Positions 20,021 through 28,834 are shown, counted from the stretch's first letter. The stretch: DNA of 64,000 bases from Alteribacillus persepolensis (GCF_900099605.1 NZ_FNDK01000014.1:1-64000); one strand, 5' to 3'. Program-made: numbers and translations. Notes: generated by a model not told the origin, from the sequence alone.

Positions 20021-21691
20021 TTACATTTTTTCTGGAGCAGAAACCCCTATCAATTTCATGCCATTCTGTAATGTTGTCTGAACAGCTTTGACTAATTTTA
20101 AACGAGCTTTTGTTTTCTCTTCATCCTCGCTGTCTACTACGCGCTCTGCATTGTAAAAGCTGTGAAACGCAGAAGCTAATTCATGCAAATAGTTCGTTAT
20201 CCGGTGCGGAGCATATTTTTCTGCTGCCAATGCAACGGTTTCAGGGAATTCCCCTACTTTTTTCAGCACGTCATACTCTTTTTCCGTAGCAACTAAGCTA
20301 ATATCCGCCTCAGGGTCATACACAAAACCTTTTTCTTCTGCTTGTCTGCATATACTGCACAGCCGTGCATGTGCGTATTGTACGTAATAGACCGGATTTT
20401 CATTGGACTGTGATTTAGCAAGCCCTAAATCAAAATCCAAGTGTGTGTCCGCACTTCTCATCGCAAAAAAGTAACGCGTTGCATCAATTCCAACTTCCTC
20501 CATAAGATCACGCAGCGTCACTGCTTTTCCGGTACGCTTGCTCATTTTCACTTTTTCGCCGTTTTCAAATAAGTTAACCATTTGAATAATCTGTGTTTCC
20601 AGCTGATCTTTTTGATACCCCAGCGCTTGTACCGCTGCACGCATGCGTGGGATGTAACCGTGGTGGTCGGCTCCCCATATGTTTATCACTTTTTCGAACC
20701 CGCGTTCAAATTTATTTTTGTGATACGCAATATCCGGCATTAAGTATGTGTAAGAGTTGTCGCTTTTCACAAGCACGCGGTCTTTGTCATCGCCATAATT
20801 GGACGATTTAAACCAAACAGCGCCATCGTCTTGGTATACTTCCTGTTTCTCTTCAAGCAGCTGCAATGTCTCTTCTACTTTTCCATCCTCATACAGCGAT
20901 GTCTCAGAAAACCAAACGTCAAAATCAACACCAAAATCGAGCAAATCCTGCTTTAATTTTTCCATTTCTCTTTTTAATCCGTACTCGCGGAAAAAGGCAA
21001 GGCGCTCTTCTTCCGAAGCATCCGCGTAGCGATTACCATGCTCTTCGGCCAGCTCTTTTCCAAACTGCTGAATATCAGCTCCAAGATAACCATCTTCCGG
21101 CATGTCTGCGTCATGACCGAGCGCTTGTAAATAACGGGCTTCCACCGAACGGGCTAAGTTCGTAATTTGGTTTCCGGCATCATTAATATAGTATTCTCTT
21201 GTGACATCATATCCGGCCATATCTAAAATATTGCACAAAGAGTCCCCAACCGCTGCACCACGCGCGTGTCCTAAGTGCAAGTTGCCGGTTGGGTTGGCAG
21301 ATACAAATTCCACCTGGACTTTTTGATTTTCGCCAACATTGGTGCGCCCATAGTCGCTGCCTGCTTGCAATACAGATGGAATAATATCCCGGAGATAGCT
21401 TTTATCTAAAAAAAAGTTAATAAATCCCGGCCCTGCTATTTCGATTTTCTCAATAGACGCCTTTGATTTATCCATATGCGCAGTGATGTCCTCTGCAATC
21501 AGCCGCGGTGCTTTTTTAGCGACACCAGCAAGCTGCATCGCTACGTTTGTGGCAAAGTCACCATGTACTTTGTCTTTCGGCGTTTCTAAAACAACCGATG
21601 GCAGATCTTCACTAGAGACAATTTCTGCTTTTTCCGCAGCTTGTGCAATTTCTGCTTTTATGCGTTCTTTCACTTGTTCTACGATGTTCAC
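20021..21691 (-). CDS. argS: Arginyl-tRNA synthetase
   Basis: Protein of 556 residues, as in B. subtilis. Class I synthetase with the HIGH-type motif in [18 protein letters not shown] and the KMSKS counterpart in [15 protein letters not shown]. The N-terminal Arg-tRNA-specific domain and C-terminal DALR anticodon-binding domain ([21 protein letters not shown]) are present. GTG start, overlapping the ywiB stop by four bases, which implies translational coupling. No T-box leader was seen. Confidence 0.97.
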   Translation of the reverse strand: MNIVEQVKERIKAEIAQAAEKAEIVSSEDLPSVVLETPKDKVHGDFATNVAMQLAGVAKKAPRLIAEDITAHMDKSKASIEKIEIAGPGFINFFLDKSYLRDIIPSVLQAGSDYGRTNVGENQKVQVEFVSANPTGNLHLGHARGAAVGDSLCNILDMAGYDVTREYYINDAGNQITNLARSVEARYLQALGHDADMPEDGYLGADIQQFGKELAEEHGNRYADASEEERLAFFREYGLKREMEKLKQDLLDFGVDFDVWFSETSLYEDGKVEETLQLLEEKQEVYQDDGAVWFKSSNYGDDKDRVLVKSDNSYTYLMPDIAYHKNKFERGFEKVINIWGADHHGYIPRMRAAVQALGYQKDQLETQIIQMVNLFENGEKVKMSKRTGKAVTLRDLMEEVGIDATRYFFAMRSADTHLDFDLGLAKSQSNENPVYYVQYAHARLCSICRQAEEKGFVYDPEADISLVATEKEYDVLKKVGEFPETVALAAEKYAPHRITNYLHELASAFHSFYNAERVVDSEDEEKTKARLKLVKAVQTTLQNGMKLIGVSAPEKM

Positions 21692-22131
21692 GTTTCTGTT
21701 TCCTCCTCTATTGAAATAGTCACATCATAACGGCCAGCTGCTGAACCTTGAAGTGTCAAATAGTAGCCAAACTGAATACGACCTGTTTTCCCGCTGTCCG
21801 ACCACATAACAGCTACTTGGTCTGTTTCCGCTTCCGTTTTTAATGTGCCAAACGGTGTTTCATAACTGCCTTCTGTAATCTCACCATACTGATATAATTG
21901 ACGCATCCCTACAGAACCGGAGCGAATCACGGTTATTTCCTTTTCCCCTACCTTTAATACAGTAGAAACTTCACCAATGTCTTCTAGTTCTTCTTTAAAA
22001 TTGACATACGTAAATTTTTGCTTTTTATATAGTTCTCCTTTTGCTTCTAAGTTTACCTGGTCTGTTTCGCCTTGTTGACGAATGTTTGTTGTCATCTTTA
22101 CATCCACTGGCGTCTTTACGGTTTTGGACAT
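21688..22131 (-). CDS. ywiB: DUF1934 family beta-barrel protein (YwiB-like)
   Basis: About 147 residues (B. subtilis YwiB 142), rich in beta strands, with the family pattern [23 protein letters not shown] and [18 protein letters not shown]1934 proteins adopt a lipocalin-like beta barrel; their role is unknown. Start at 22131 gives the family length, with AAGGAG 12 bases upstream. It overlaps argS by four bases, the same pairing as in B. subtilis. Confidence 0.85.
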   Translation of the reverse strand: MSKTVKTPVDVKMTTNIRQQGETDQVNLEAKGELYKKQKFTYVNFKEELEDIGEVSTVLKVGEKEITVIRSGSVGMRQLYQYGEITEGSYETPFGTLKTEAETDQVAVMWSDSGKTGRIQFGYYLTLQGSAAGRYDVTISIEEETET

Positions 22132-22357
22132 ATTCCATCCACTCTCCTTATTCATGCGCAAGCCCTTTATCAAGGCATGTCCATATTTAACCAGGTTTAA
22201 GCAGCAAGACCCTTGATTTTTTTCACTCTGGCTCTTTATAGAAAGTGTAGCGATTCCTGAAAGAGCATGCAAGGAGCAAACGATGATTTTCTGTGATGTA
22301 CCTGCTGCTTATAACCTTGGTTACTACCAACCTATGTATGTTTTCGCTGGTCTATGT

Positions 22358-22903
22358 TTACGGAAAATGATTTGAAACGTCTTTTGACGGATATTTTTTC
22401 TTTTGTCTGCTCTTTCTAAAAGTTGACAGCCCCAGCATAAGGACAGCACTAAGAAAAAAGCCTGCTGCAACGTCTAGTGGATAATGATGACCAACGTACA
22501 CACGTGAAAACAACAGAAACAAAGAAAAAACCGCTGCCAGCGTGCCGATTTTTTTGTGAACCAACAGCCACGTCACCGCAACAACTCCCATGATAACAGC
22601 TTGATCACTAGGAAACGAGGGGGAGGCGCCTCTTTCTATAAGCAGCTGAACACTGTCTTCTTGTATAAACGGCCGCGGCCGCTCTAGTGCGTTTTTGATG
22701 AATTGGTTGATTCCAAGACTGAGAACCAGCCCTATGATACCAATCCTGCCAATATTTCGTTTCTTTGTAAAAAGCAGCAAAAAAATAGATAACATACCAA
22801 CCCATATACCATACGTAGAAAAAAAACGCATGGCAGCGTCGAACCATGCGTACGTGCCTGCCATGCTGTTAATACGTTCAAATAAATATAAATCCATCTC
22901 CAC
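22358..22903 (-). CDS. PAP2-family membrane phosphatase with altered motif
   Basis: 181 residues, five or six membrane helices. PAP2 signature 1 is KNALERPRP and signature 3 is SRVYVGHHYPLDV with its conserved His and Asp. Signature 2 reads SFPSDQA, where BcrC-type undecaprenyl pyrophosphatases such as that of B. subtilis have PSDH, so the general-acid His is Gln (codon CAA). The gene starts 22 bp after the ParR-like gene and appears to share its operon. Substrate could be undecaprenyl pyrophosphate or another lipid phosphate. Activity is uncertain because of the substitution. Confidence 0.82.
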   Translation of the reverse strand: MEMDLYLFERINSMAGTYAWFDAAMRFFSTYGIWVGMLSIFLLLFTKKRNIGRIGIIGLVLSLGINQFIKNALERPRPFIQEDSVQLLIERGASPSFPSDQAVIMGVVAVTWLLVHKKIGTLAAVFSLFLLFSRVYVGHHYPLDVAAGFFLSAVLMLGLSTFRKSRQKKKYPSKDVSNHFP

Positions 22904-22924
22904 GTCTCCTTCCGTGATCGTACC

Positions 22925-23476
22925 TTACAATAAATTTTGCCGCTTTAATTTATTTTTGGCACGTTTTAATGGAGACAGTTTTGTTTCTTTTTCCCGTCGT
23001 TTTGGCAATGGTGATGCACTGCCAACGTCATGTTCTGTCGACTCATCAGAAACCACACGTTCTTCCGGTTCCGTATGCAGCGGTCCCGTGTCATCCGGTG
23101 CTGGCTTAGGTGGCGCAGGGAGGTGAACGCTTGAAGCAGCCGTTTCCTGTGAACCTGGCTGCATGAGTAAGAGCTTGATAGCATTTCCAACAAATATTTT
23201 TCCTTCCTCGCTTGTTAGAAACGACTGTTGTTCTTCCGTTAGTCCGTCCGCTGGAATAGAGAGATCGACATAGTTGTCGTCAATGAGGGAACGTTGTTTA
23301 CGCTGGGAATCAAGGCCTTTTTGAATAAAATGTTCCGTTAAACGGTTACGGCTCCATTCGGGGTGCTCTTCCAATATTTGATTAAACTCATCCACCCAAT
23401 CCGCTTTTAAAGACGGAGCAAAAGTCCGCCCCAGACCTTTTACATACCCCGCTTTATTCCCTTTGGAATTGGACAC
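22925..23476 (-). CDS. ParR-like DNA-binding adaptor of the actin partition operon
   Basis: 183 residues. The N-terminal part looks like a ribbon-helix-helix fold: a short strand near RTFAPSL, then helices KADWVDEFNQILEEHP and WSRNRLTEHFIQKGL. A middle helical segment (about 75-105) is followed by a proline/acidic linker and a strongly basic tail (KRREKETKLSPLKRAKNKL). In type II partition systems ParR binds centromere repeats through RHH domains and caps ParM filaments through its C-terminal tail. Position directly after the actin gene and after the repeat cluster supports this role. No close named homologue is recognised, so the call is by architecture and context. Confidence 0.65.
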   Translation of the reverse strand: MSNSKGNKAGYVKGLGRTFAPSLKADWVDEFNQILEEHPEWSRNRLTEHFIQKGLDSQRKQRSLIDDNYVDLSIPADGLTEEQQSFLTSEEGKIFVGNAIKLLLMQPGSQETAASSVHLPAPPKPAPDDTGPLHTEPEERVVSDESTEHDVGSASPLPKRREKETKLSPLKRAKNKLKRQNLL

Positions 23477-23514
23477 GCCACCACCCCCTTTCTTTTATAC
23501 CTGATTGCAATTAA

Positions 23515-24816
23515 TTAATTGATTGATTCAAGCACTGCCTCTTCTTTTTCTGTTATTTGAATTAAATTAGCAATGAGATATCCTCTGGAGGTGAAAAACG
23601 GCGCTTCTTCTACTTTGTCCGGTAAAATGACCCATTCTTGTCCTTGCAGTTCCATAAACTTTTCTTGCACTTCTTTAAAAACCGGATATCCAAACAGCAC
23701 GCCTCCGCCAACTAGTACCAATTCATCGACACCAGCACTATTCCATGCCGATGTGAGTGCTTTTTTATGGTCGTTCGCATACTTGCGAATCTCTTCCATC
23801 ACAAGGTCTGTAATATCGGTTGTTTTTTTCGATTTTAATAAACGGACTTCAAACGCCGGATATTCTCTTTCGCCTCGAATCACTTCTAGAATACTAGGTT
23901 CAATTACTTCACTCATAAACTCTTCGCGAGATTGATAAGCCCGCTCGGAATCATCTAAGTCAAACAACTCTTTTAACGCTCTGAACTCTTCCAAATTATC
24001 TACTTTTTCACGAATTCGATCAATGTATGGGTTTGTCCCTTCAATGTCGAGACTTTGTGATAAGTTCCCATCAATGCCCTCTTCTGTAAAAATAATCATT
24101 TCCGATGTTCCAGCACCAAGATCGCCGAGTGCATATGTTTCAGATAACCGCTCTTGTAAGGAAGTCTCAATGAGTTCCCCATTTTCAATATCAAAGTTTA
24201 AAGACAGGTCCGTAATCGCACCTTCTCCGTACATCTTGCCGCTGTCAATCACTAACGTCACGGCTTTCTTTTCTAATGGCCCGTCCATAAATTCAACAGT
24301 ATGTGTTCCTTTTACGCTTTCTAACGCTTTCTCCGAGCCTAACTCTTTGATTTCGCTGACAGGCAGCCCCCCGGCATATGGAATATAAATCTTTTCCTTA
24401 TTTTCTTTGGCCGCCATTACCGCTAAACCGGAAATCGTTGTAATAAGATGCAGGTCATTTGAGAATTTTGAGGCAGACATATTTTTTCGTGTATCTTCTT
24501 CTGGATTGTAAGATGGCTCTTCTTTGCCTTTTTTGTTTCTGGCATAATGGCCAACATACACATACCGTTCTTGATTAACCGTAGACAACGACTTCGATGT
24601 AATCTTTAAATGCAGTTTCTTTTCAATTGTATTCGTTTCCGTCGAACCTTCCACCGCAGACTTTTTGTCCTCTGCCGGAGCGACAATCGTAGGAATAGCA
24701 AAAGAAGCGATATTTCCATATCTGTTTAAGTAACTAAACTTCGCACTTTTATTCCCTTGGTCCACACCGGATATAATTATATTTTGGTCATGCAGTCTTT
24801 GAATGATATCTAACAT
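23515..24816 (-). CDS. ParM/StbA-family actin-like ATPase
   Basis: 433 residues with the actin/Hsp70 nucleotide-binding signatures: phosphate-1 VDQGNKSAK (residues 18-26), phosphate-2 DLGAGT (232-237) and adenosine motif LVGGGVLFGYP (368-378). An extra charged segment near 95-115 and an inserted helical region near 260-320 make it longer than R1 ParM (320). In plasmid type II systems ParM polymerises with ATP and pushes ParR-bound centromeres apart. Here it heads an operon with the ParR-like and PAP2 genes on what looks like chromosome. The promoter lies inside AACATGTT repeats. It is not MreB: those motifs and the mre neighbours are absent. Filament formation is inferred. Confidence 0.87.
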   Translation of the reverse strand: MLDIIQRLHDQNIIISGVDQGNKSAKFSYLNRYGNIASFAIPTIVAPAEDKKSAVEGSTETNTIEKKLHLKITSKSLSTVNQERYVYVGHYARNKKGKEEPSYNPEEDTRKNMSASKFSNDLHLITTISGLAVMAAKENKEKIYIPYAGGLPVSEIKELGSEKALESVKGTHTVEFMDGPLEKKAVTLVIDSGKMYGEGAITDLSLNFDIENGELIETSLQERLSETYALGDLGAGTSEMIIFTEEGIDGNLSQSLDIEGTNPYIDRIREKVDNLEEFRALKELFDLDDSERAYQSREEFMSEVIEPSILEVIRGEREYPAFEVRLLKSKKTTDITDLVMEEIRKYANDHKKALTSAWNSAGVDELVLVGGGVLFGYPVFKEVQEKFMELQGQEWVILPDKVEEAPFFTSRGYLIANLIQITEKEEAVLESIN

Positions 24817-24890
24817 GGTATTCCTCCATTCTGGATTATTTGTTACATCTTTCTAGCAAAAGTCACTTTTTCCTTTGCATTTCATTGTTT

Positions 24891-24919
24891 AGTATAAACG
24901 AAAACAAACATGTTAACAA
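24891..24919 (-). promoter_or_regulatory. Promoter of the ParM-like operon
   Basis: Minus strand -35 TTGTTA (24919..24914) lies within the repeat cluster. A 17-bp spacer leads to -10 TATACT (24896..24891). A protein bound to the AACATGTT repeats would cover the -35, as expected for ParR autorepression. Confidence 0.6.
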
Positions 24920-25061
24920 ACATGTTTGTTAACAAGATACATTCATCGTCTTTGATCAGTCTTTACACTTGACGCTTAATAGGGAAACTGACTACCCAAC
25001 ATGTTCATTACTGTTTCTCAACATGTTAAGAAACATGTTAAGTTCAAACAAGGAACATATT
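24907..25061. repeat. Centromere-like AACATGTT repeat cluster (parC candidate)
   Basis: Five exact copies of the self-complementary octamer AACATGTT at 24907, 24919, 24998, 25020 and 25032, plus a variant AACATATT at 25054. Start-to-start spacings are 12, 79, 22 and 12 bp, mostly near one or two helical turns. Bases 24912-24933 form a perfect 22-bp palindrome centred on CATG. The cluster lies immediately upstream of the ParM-like gene, where plasmid parC centromeres sit. Confidence 0.75.
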
Positions 25062-25294
25062 GATATATTTGTATCTACCTCCCCTGTATAAGTATACCTT
25101 CATTATATGGCATCAACATTTTCCGTTATATTACATTTTGATATCTTTCTTGTAATCACATCTGTTCCTCATTGCTATAGAAACTTATTTGACATGAAGC
25201 CTTTAGGCACACGCGATTGTCTTGCTGCACATATACGGACTTGTTCAACACGCTGGCTGCACCGATAATCTATCTGTGCTAGTGTGTATCCGTG
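25062..25294. other. Spacer between repeat cluster and eutC-like terminator
   Basis: AT-rich DNA with no supported gene; no further copies of AACATGTT were found. Confidence 0.5.
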
Positions 25295-25337
25295 TAAAAA
25301 AGAGGGACCTGAAGCTTTTTTCTGCCAGTCCCCCTCT
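25295..25337 (-). terminator. Terminator of the EutC-like gene
   Basis: Minus strand hairpin AGAGGGGGAC / GTCCCTCT followed by six T residues, 10 bp after the stop codon. Confidence 0.85.
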
Positions 25338-25347
25338 CCCTGCAGCA

Positions 25348-26337
25348 TTACCCTGAAAACAGTAGACCCTTGTTTTGTTTCTTTAACTTATCATAGGCGT
25401 GCACAGCAATTGCTGTATCTTGTACGCCTGTGCCTGTTAAGTCACACAGCGTAATGTCACTTTCTGATGTTCGCCCCTGCTGTTTTCCTAGTGCGACATC
25501 TCCCAATTCCACAATCGGGCTGTTGTTATTAATAACTCCTGCATCTAAGGCATGATGATGTTCTCCGAGACGAAACACTTGTTTTTTAGAATCACAAGCA
25601 AGCACATGAACTTTTCCGAAAACAGCTGGATCGATTTCGTTTTTGTCTTCTGCATCCGAGCCCATTGCTGTGATATGAAGACCGGGGTGCAGCCATTCCT
25701 CTTTTATAATTGGCTCTTTCGCCGGTGTTGTTGTAATGACTGTATCTGCCTCGCGCACAACCTCTGCGGGTGACTGCGCTTTCTTTACGTTCACTCCAAG
25801 CTCTTTTTCCATCTCTTGTGCATACTGTTCCACACGTTCACTGTGACGTCCATAGACTAGCACTTCATTCACTTTACGAACAAGACAAAGGGCACGGAGC
25901 TGATACCTGGCTTGCGTACCTGTACCAATGATTCCAGCCTTTTGTATGTGTTGTTTTGCAAAATATTTAGCCGCCATCGCACCGGCCATCGCCGTCCGAA
26001 CATCTGTTAAATAACCATTGTCTTGCAAAACCGCTTGCGGGACACCCGTTTCAGTACTGAATAACAGCATCATTCCGCTTAAGCTGGGCAACCCTTTTTT
26101 ATAGTTATCAAAAAAACCAGAAGAAATTTTCAAGGCAAATTTATCGAGTCCTTTTACGTATGCTGTTTTCACATCTACTTCGCCATTATTTTCTGGTATA
26201 TCTACTCGAAGGATGGGAGGCATCGTCACTTCATTATTCGCCAGTTTTTTAAATCCTTCTTCAATTAGTGCCAGTGCCTTGTCATCAACACTCGTCACTT
26301 GGCGGATGTCTTTTTCAGCAAAAATATACAAAGGCAT
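25348..26337 (-). CDS. Ornithine cyclodeaminase family protein, EutC-like
   Basis: 329 residues. NAD-binding Rossmann motif GIIGTGTQARYQLRAL near residue 130 and the family patterns GFFDNYKKGLPSLSG, GYLTDVRTAMAGAMAAKYF, HITAMGSDAEDKNEIDP and LCDLTGTGVQDTAIA. The family includes ornithine cyclodeaminase, alanine dehydrogenase and EutC of ectoine catabolism. The GSDAEDKNE segment and the presence of doeA and eutB in this window favour EutC, whose exact reaction is not settled. ATG at 26337 has AGGAG five bases upstream. It lies 16 kb from doeA/eutB, so a different amino-acid role is possible. Confidence 0.78.
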   Translation of the reverse strand: MPLYIFAEKDIRQVTSVDDKALALIEEGFKKLANNEVTMPPILRVDIPENNGEVDVKTAYVKGLDKFALKISSGFFDNYKKGLPSLSGMMLLFSTETGVPQAVLQDNGYLTDVRTAMAGAMAAKYFAKQHIQKAGIIGTGTQARYQLRALCLVRKVNEVLVYGRHSERVEQYAQEMEKELGVNVKKAQSPAEVVREADTVITTTPAKEPIIKEEWLHPGLHITAMGSDAEDKNEIDPAVFGKVHVLACDSKKQVFRLGEHHHALDAGVINNNSPIVELGDVALGKQQGRTSESDITLCDLTGTGVQDTAIAVHAYDKLKKQNKGLLFSG

Positions 26338-26466
26338 AAAGCTCCTTTCCTCAGCAAAATCTGCAGCGGTCAAGACAAAATAATACTGTTACTTCATTAT
26401 TTATACAATAATATGGGAATTCCTTCTTTTTTAGGCGAGAACAGCCACAAAAACCTGTCATTTTAC

Positions 26467-26590
26467 AAAGAAAAGCGCAAGCGCCTTGAAAGAGGGACAT
26501 TCAGCTGCGGTAAAAGTACTTCGGTAAGGTACTTCTACTAAGAACGCACACATCATGTGTGCCTGAGCGAGCAGACGCATACGCTGGACC
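26467..26590 (+). repeat. Dispersed repeat family A, copy 2
   Basis: Starts AAAGAAAAGCGCAAGCGCC, continues with GAGGGACATTC, GGCTGCGG-like and GGTACTTCTACTAAGAACG segments, includes the small hairpin GCACACATCATGTGTGC, and ends near ACGCTGGAC. It fills most of the gap between the EutC-like gene and the M42 peptidase; nothing else is seen in that gap apart from an AT-rich inverted repeat at 26605-26635. Confidence 0.78.
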
Positions 26591-26764
26591 ATGAAAACAC
26601 TAAAATTTTTTGTACTTTCCTGTCAGTACAAAAAATATACGTGCTGACACTTTCCAGCAATGGTTCACATCAAAGTTTAGGACTCTGCTCGTTTCTTTTT
26701 CTTTCCATTTTGTTACAATAACAGCAGATGTTTATTAATTGAGCAATAAAGGAGAGACGTTGTG

Positions 26765-27823
26765 ATGCATTCTTCTTCAGAAAAATTTTTGTATGATTTA
26801 CTGAAAACCCCCTCCCCGTCTGGTATGGAAGAAACCATTCAACAAAAATGGCTTGCATATATAAAAGATTATGCTGATCATCTGCAATCTGATGCCGCTG
26901 GAAATGTTATCGCTTCTTTACAGCCGGATGCTCCGTTTCAAGTGGTTTTAGCCGGTCACTGTGACGAAATCGGTTTTCTTGTGAAATCGATTGATGAAAA
27001 AGGATATGTCTATGTAGAAAAACTCGGCGGAATCAGCCATAAGCCTGCCATTGGCATGAAGGTCGACATATTGGGCAGCAAACAGCGTATTACGGGGGTC
27101 ATTGGCACCAATGCTGAACATCAAGGCGGCACAAAAGACTCTTTTAGCTTTTCTGATTTATTTATCGACTGTGGTGCCAAAAGCAAACAAGAACTTGAAA
27201 AATATATTTCAGTCGGTGATACTGCTGTTTACAAGCGTGAACCCGAAACACTGCTAAACAACCGTATTAGCGGACGCGGACTTGACAATCGTACCGGCGC
27301 GTTTATCGTTGCCGAAACGCTGCGCCGCCTCCATAAGCATTCTTTGAATGTAGGTGTTTCATTTGCCAGCACTGTCAATGAAGAAACAAATATGGGGGGA
27401 GCGTATTTTGCCGGAGCCGGCTTGTCTCCTGATCTTGGCATTGCTATTGATGTAACATTTGCTACCGATTATCCTGGTGCGAACTCCGATAAGACGGCAG
27501 ATGTTGTCTTAGATGGCGGACCTGTTTTAGCGAAAGGTGCTCCAATTAATCGAAAAGCTAATGTCTTGCTTGAACAAGCAGCAAACACAGCAAACATTCC
27601 TATTCAATACGAATTAACACCCAAACACACAGGAACAGATGCCGATCAATTGCGAAAAACAGGAAAAGGGGTGCCAATTTCTGTTGTATCACTGCCGCTT
27701 CGCTACATGCATGCACCCGTAGAAACCGCCAGTTTAAATGATATCGAACAAACAATTGATTTGCTTGTCGCCTTTTTACGCAGCCTTAATGGCTCCGAAG
27801 ATTTGCGTCCCGTACAAATATAA
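26765..27823 (+). CDS. M42 family metallopeptidase (glutamyl/leucyl aminopeptidase or endoglucanase-like)
   Basis: 352 residues. The two-metal site ligands are visible: His in LAGHCDEIGF, Asp in GRGLDNRTGAF, Glu-Glu in VNEETNMGGAYF, Asp in IAIDVTFATDYPG and His in LRYMHAPVE. M42 enzymes are large cytosolic tetrahedral aminopeptidases (YsdC, FrvX, PepA types). ATG 26765 and GTG 26762 are both possible after GGAG at 26751. The stop codon is the first part of a family A repeat, so the 3' end abuts the element. Substrate not determinable. Confidence 0.92.
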   Translation: MHSSSEKFLYDLLKTPSPSGMEETIQQKWLAYIKDYADHLQSDAAGNVIASLQPDAPFQVVLAGHCDEIGFLVKSIDEKGYVYVEKLGGISHKPAIGMKVDILGSKQRITGVIGTNAEHQGGTKDSFSFSDLFIDCGAKSKQELEKYISVGDTAVYKREPETLLNNRISGRGLDNRTGAFIVAETLRRLHKHSLNVGVSFASTVNEETNMGGAYFAGAGLSPDLGIAIDVTFATDYPGANSDKTADVVLDGGPVLAKGAPINRKANVLLEQAANTANIPIQYELTPKHTGTDADQLRKTGKGVPISVVSLPLRYMHAPVETASLNDIEQTIDLLVAFLRSLNGSEDLRPVQI

Positions 27824-27985
27824 GAAAAGCACAAGCACTCTGAAAGAAGCAAATGCAGCTAAGATTCAGGAGCTTCTGCTGCCAACACAGAAGACGCCAT
27901 ATCCGCTAAAAGCATGTCGTCTTATACCAAAGCCGAACGGCCCCCTCCGACGAAAAGCCAAGTTTGTCTTAGCAAAGACCTAGTG
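27822..27985 (+). repeat. Dispersed repeat family A, copy 3 (diverged)
   Basis: Begins AAGAAAAGCACAAGCACTC overlapping the M42 stop codon and decays further on. Together with the hairpin at 28022-28078 it fills the gap before copZ. Confidence 0.55.
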
Positions 27986-28021
27986 GGTGGTAATTAGAAG
28001 AGACAGACGCCTGTGAGGAGG

Positions 28022-28078
28022 GGCAGCAGCCGAAAATCCATAGGGGGGTGTCCCCCCTCATGGATTGTAAATGCTGCC
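28022..28078. repeat. Long inverted repeat / hairpin
   Basis: Outer arms GGCAGCA / TGCTGCC, an internal loop, then inner arms AATCCATAGGGGGG / CCCCCCTCATGGATT around TGT. There is no T tract, so it is not a standard terminator. Confidence 0.6.
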
Positions 28079-28155
28079 TAAGGCAAACGAACCCGAAGAG
28101 TTATCCAGCCAGAAAGAGGGAGGTTTTGTTAACCGCAACAAACTTTATAAGACCA

Positions 28156-28184
28156 AAAAAATAGAACCCTGTATGAAGGGTTCT
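28156..28184 (-). terminator. copZ terminator
   Basis: AGAACCCT / AGGGTTCT stem followed on the minus strand by ATTTTTTT, nine bases after the copZ stop codon. Confidence 0.88.
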
Positions 28185-28192
28185 CGGTGCTT

Positions 28193-28402
28193 CTATTGTT
28201 TAACATCATATCCTTGATCATCTATTGCTTCCACAATGTCATTGTGTGAAATTTTGGCTGTATCATATTCTACATCTACTGTCCCTTCTTCCAGGTGGAC
28301 ATGGACCTTAGATACCCCTTCTAATTCTCCAACACTGCTTTCCACGGCCTTCACACAATGTCCGCATGACATTCCTTCTACGTGCAGCGTTTCCGTTTGC
28401 AT
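28193..28402 (-). CDS. copZ: Copper chaperone CopZ
   Basis: 69 residues, one heavy-metal-associated domain with the Cu(I) motif GMSCGHC near residue 10 and the conserved C-terminal pattern ID.QGYDV. CopZ carries Cu(I) in the cytosol, normally to the CopA efflux ATPase. GGAGGTATAACT precedes the ATG. The CsoR gene lies 70 bp upstream with a CsoR-type operator between them. No copA is adjacent, which is unusual for Bacillaceae. Confidence 0.95.
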   Translation of the reverse strand: MQTETLHVEGMSCGHCVKAVESSVGELEGVSKVHVHLEEGTVDVEYDTAKISHNDIVEAIDDQGYDVKQ

Positions 28403-28431
28403 AGTTATACCTCCTTGATGATCTTGCCATT

Positions 28432-28462
28432 AGTATAAGATACACCTATAGGGTATTGTCAA
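28432..28462 (-). promoter_or_regulatory. copZ promoter with CsoR-type operator
   Basis: Minus strand -35 TTGACA (28462..28457) and -10 TATACT (28437..28432) are separated by 19 bp. The spacer contains ATACCCTATAGGTGTAT, close to the pseudo-palindromic TACCCTATAGGGGTA CsoR sites of B. subtilis copZA. Confidence 0.75.
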
Positions 28463-28471
28463 ACCATCTGT

Positions 28472-28768
28472 TTATTTCAGCATGCGTTTCATCACTTCCA
28501 TAAGCTCTTCAATGGATTCTTCTCCTTCTCCATTTTTAATAGCGTTCGCCACACAATGATGTGTGTGGTCTTCCATTAACGCTAAAGAAACTTTGTTCAT
28601 CGCTGATTGAACCGCCGCAACCTGATTTAAAATGTCAACACAATAGCGGTCATTTTCCACCATGCTGTGTACCCCGCGAACTTGTCCTTCTATCCGCTTC
28701 AATCGATTTAACAACTGTTGTTTGTTCGGCTGCACCGTACTTTTATTATGATGCGAATATTTTTCCAT
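28472..28768 (-). CDS. csoR: Copper-sensing repressor CsoR
   Basis: 98 residues of the DUF156/CsoR family. The Cu(I)-binding Cys-His-Cys set is present: Cys in DRYCVDIL, and His plus Cys in EDHTHHCV. The N-terminal basic helix KQQLLNRLKRIEGQVRGVHSMVE contacts DNA. Copper binding releases it from copZ operators. GGGGGAG lies seven bases before the ATG. It is upstream of copZ on the same strand. Confidence 0.94.
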   Translation of the reverse strand: MEKYSHHNKSTVQPNKQQLLNRLKRIEGQVRGVHSMVENDRYCVDILNQVAAVQSAMNKVSLALMEDHTHHCVANAIKNGEGEESIEELMEVMKRMLK

Positions 28769-28834
28769 CCATATACTCCCCCTTTTAATTAAATATGCCC
28801 CGGTTCATATTGAAAGAAAACACTGATGTAAGTC

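Noticed and set aside
21692-22357. T-box leader for argS
   Set aside because: argS overlaps ywiB and no T-box or specifier-like structure was found upstream of the pair.
23515-24816. Reading the actin-like protein as MreB or a Hsp70
   Set aside because: Motif spacing and neighbours fit ParM-type actins; no mreC/D and no substrate-binding domain.
27738-27983. 81-codon frame over the 3' end of the M42 gene
   Set aside because: Shadow of the peptidase frame running on into repeat DNA.
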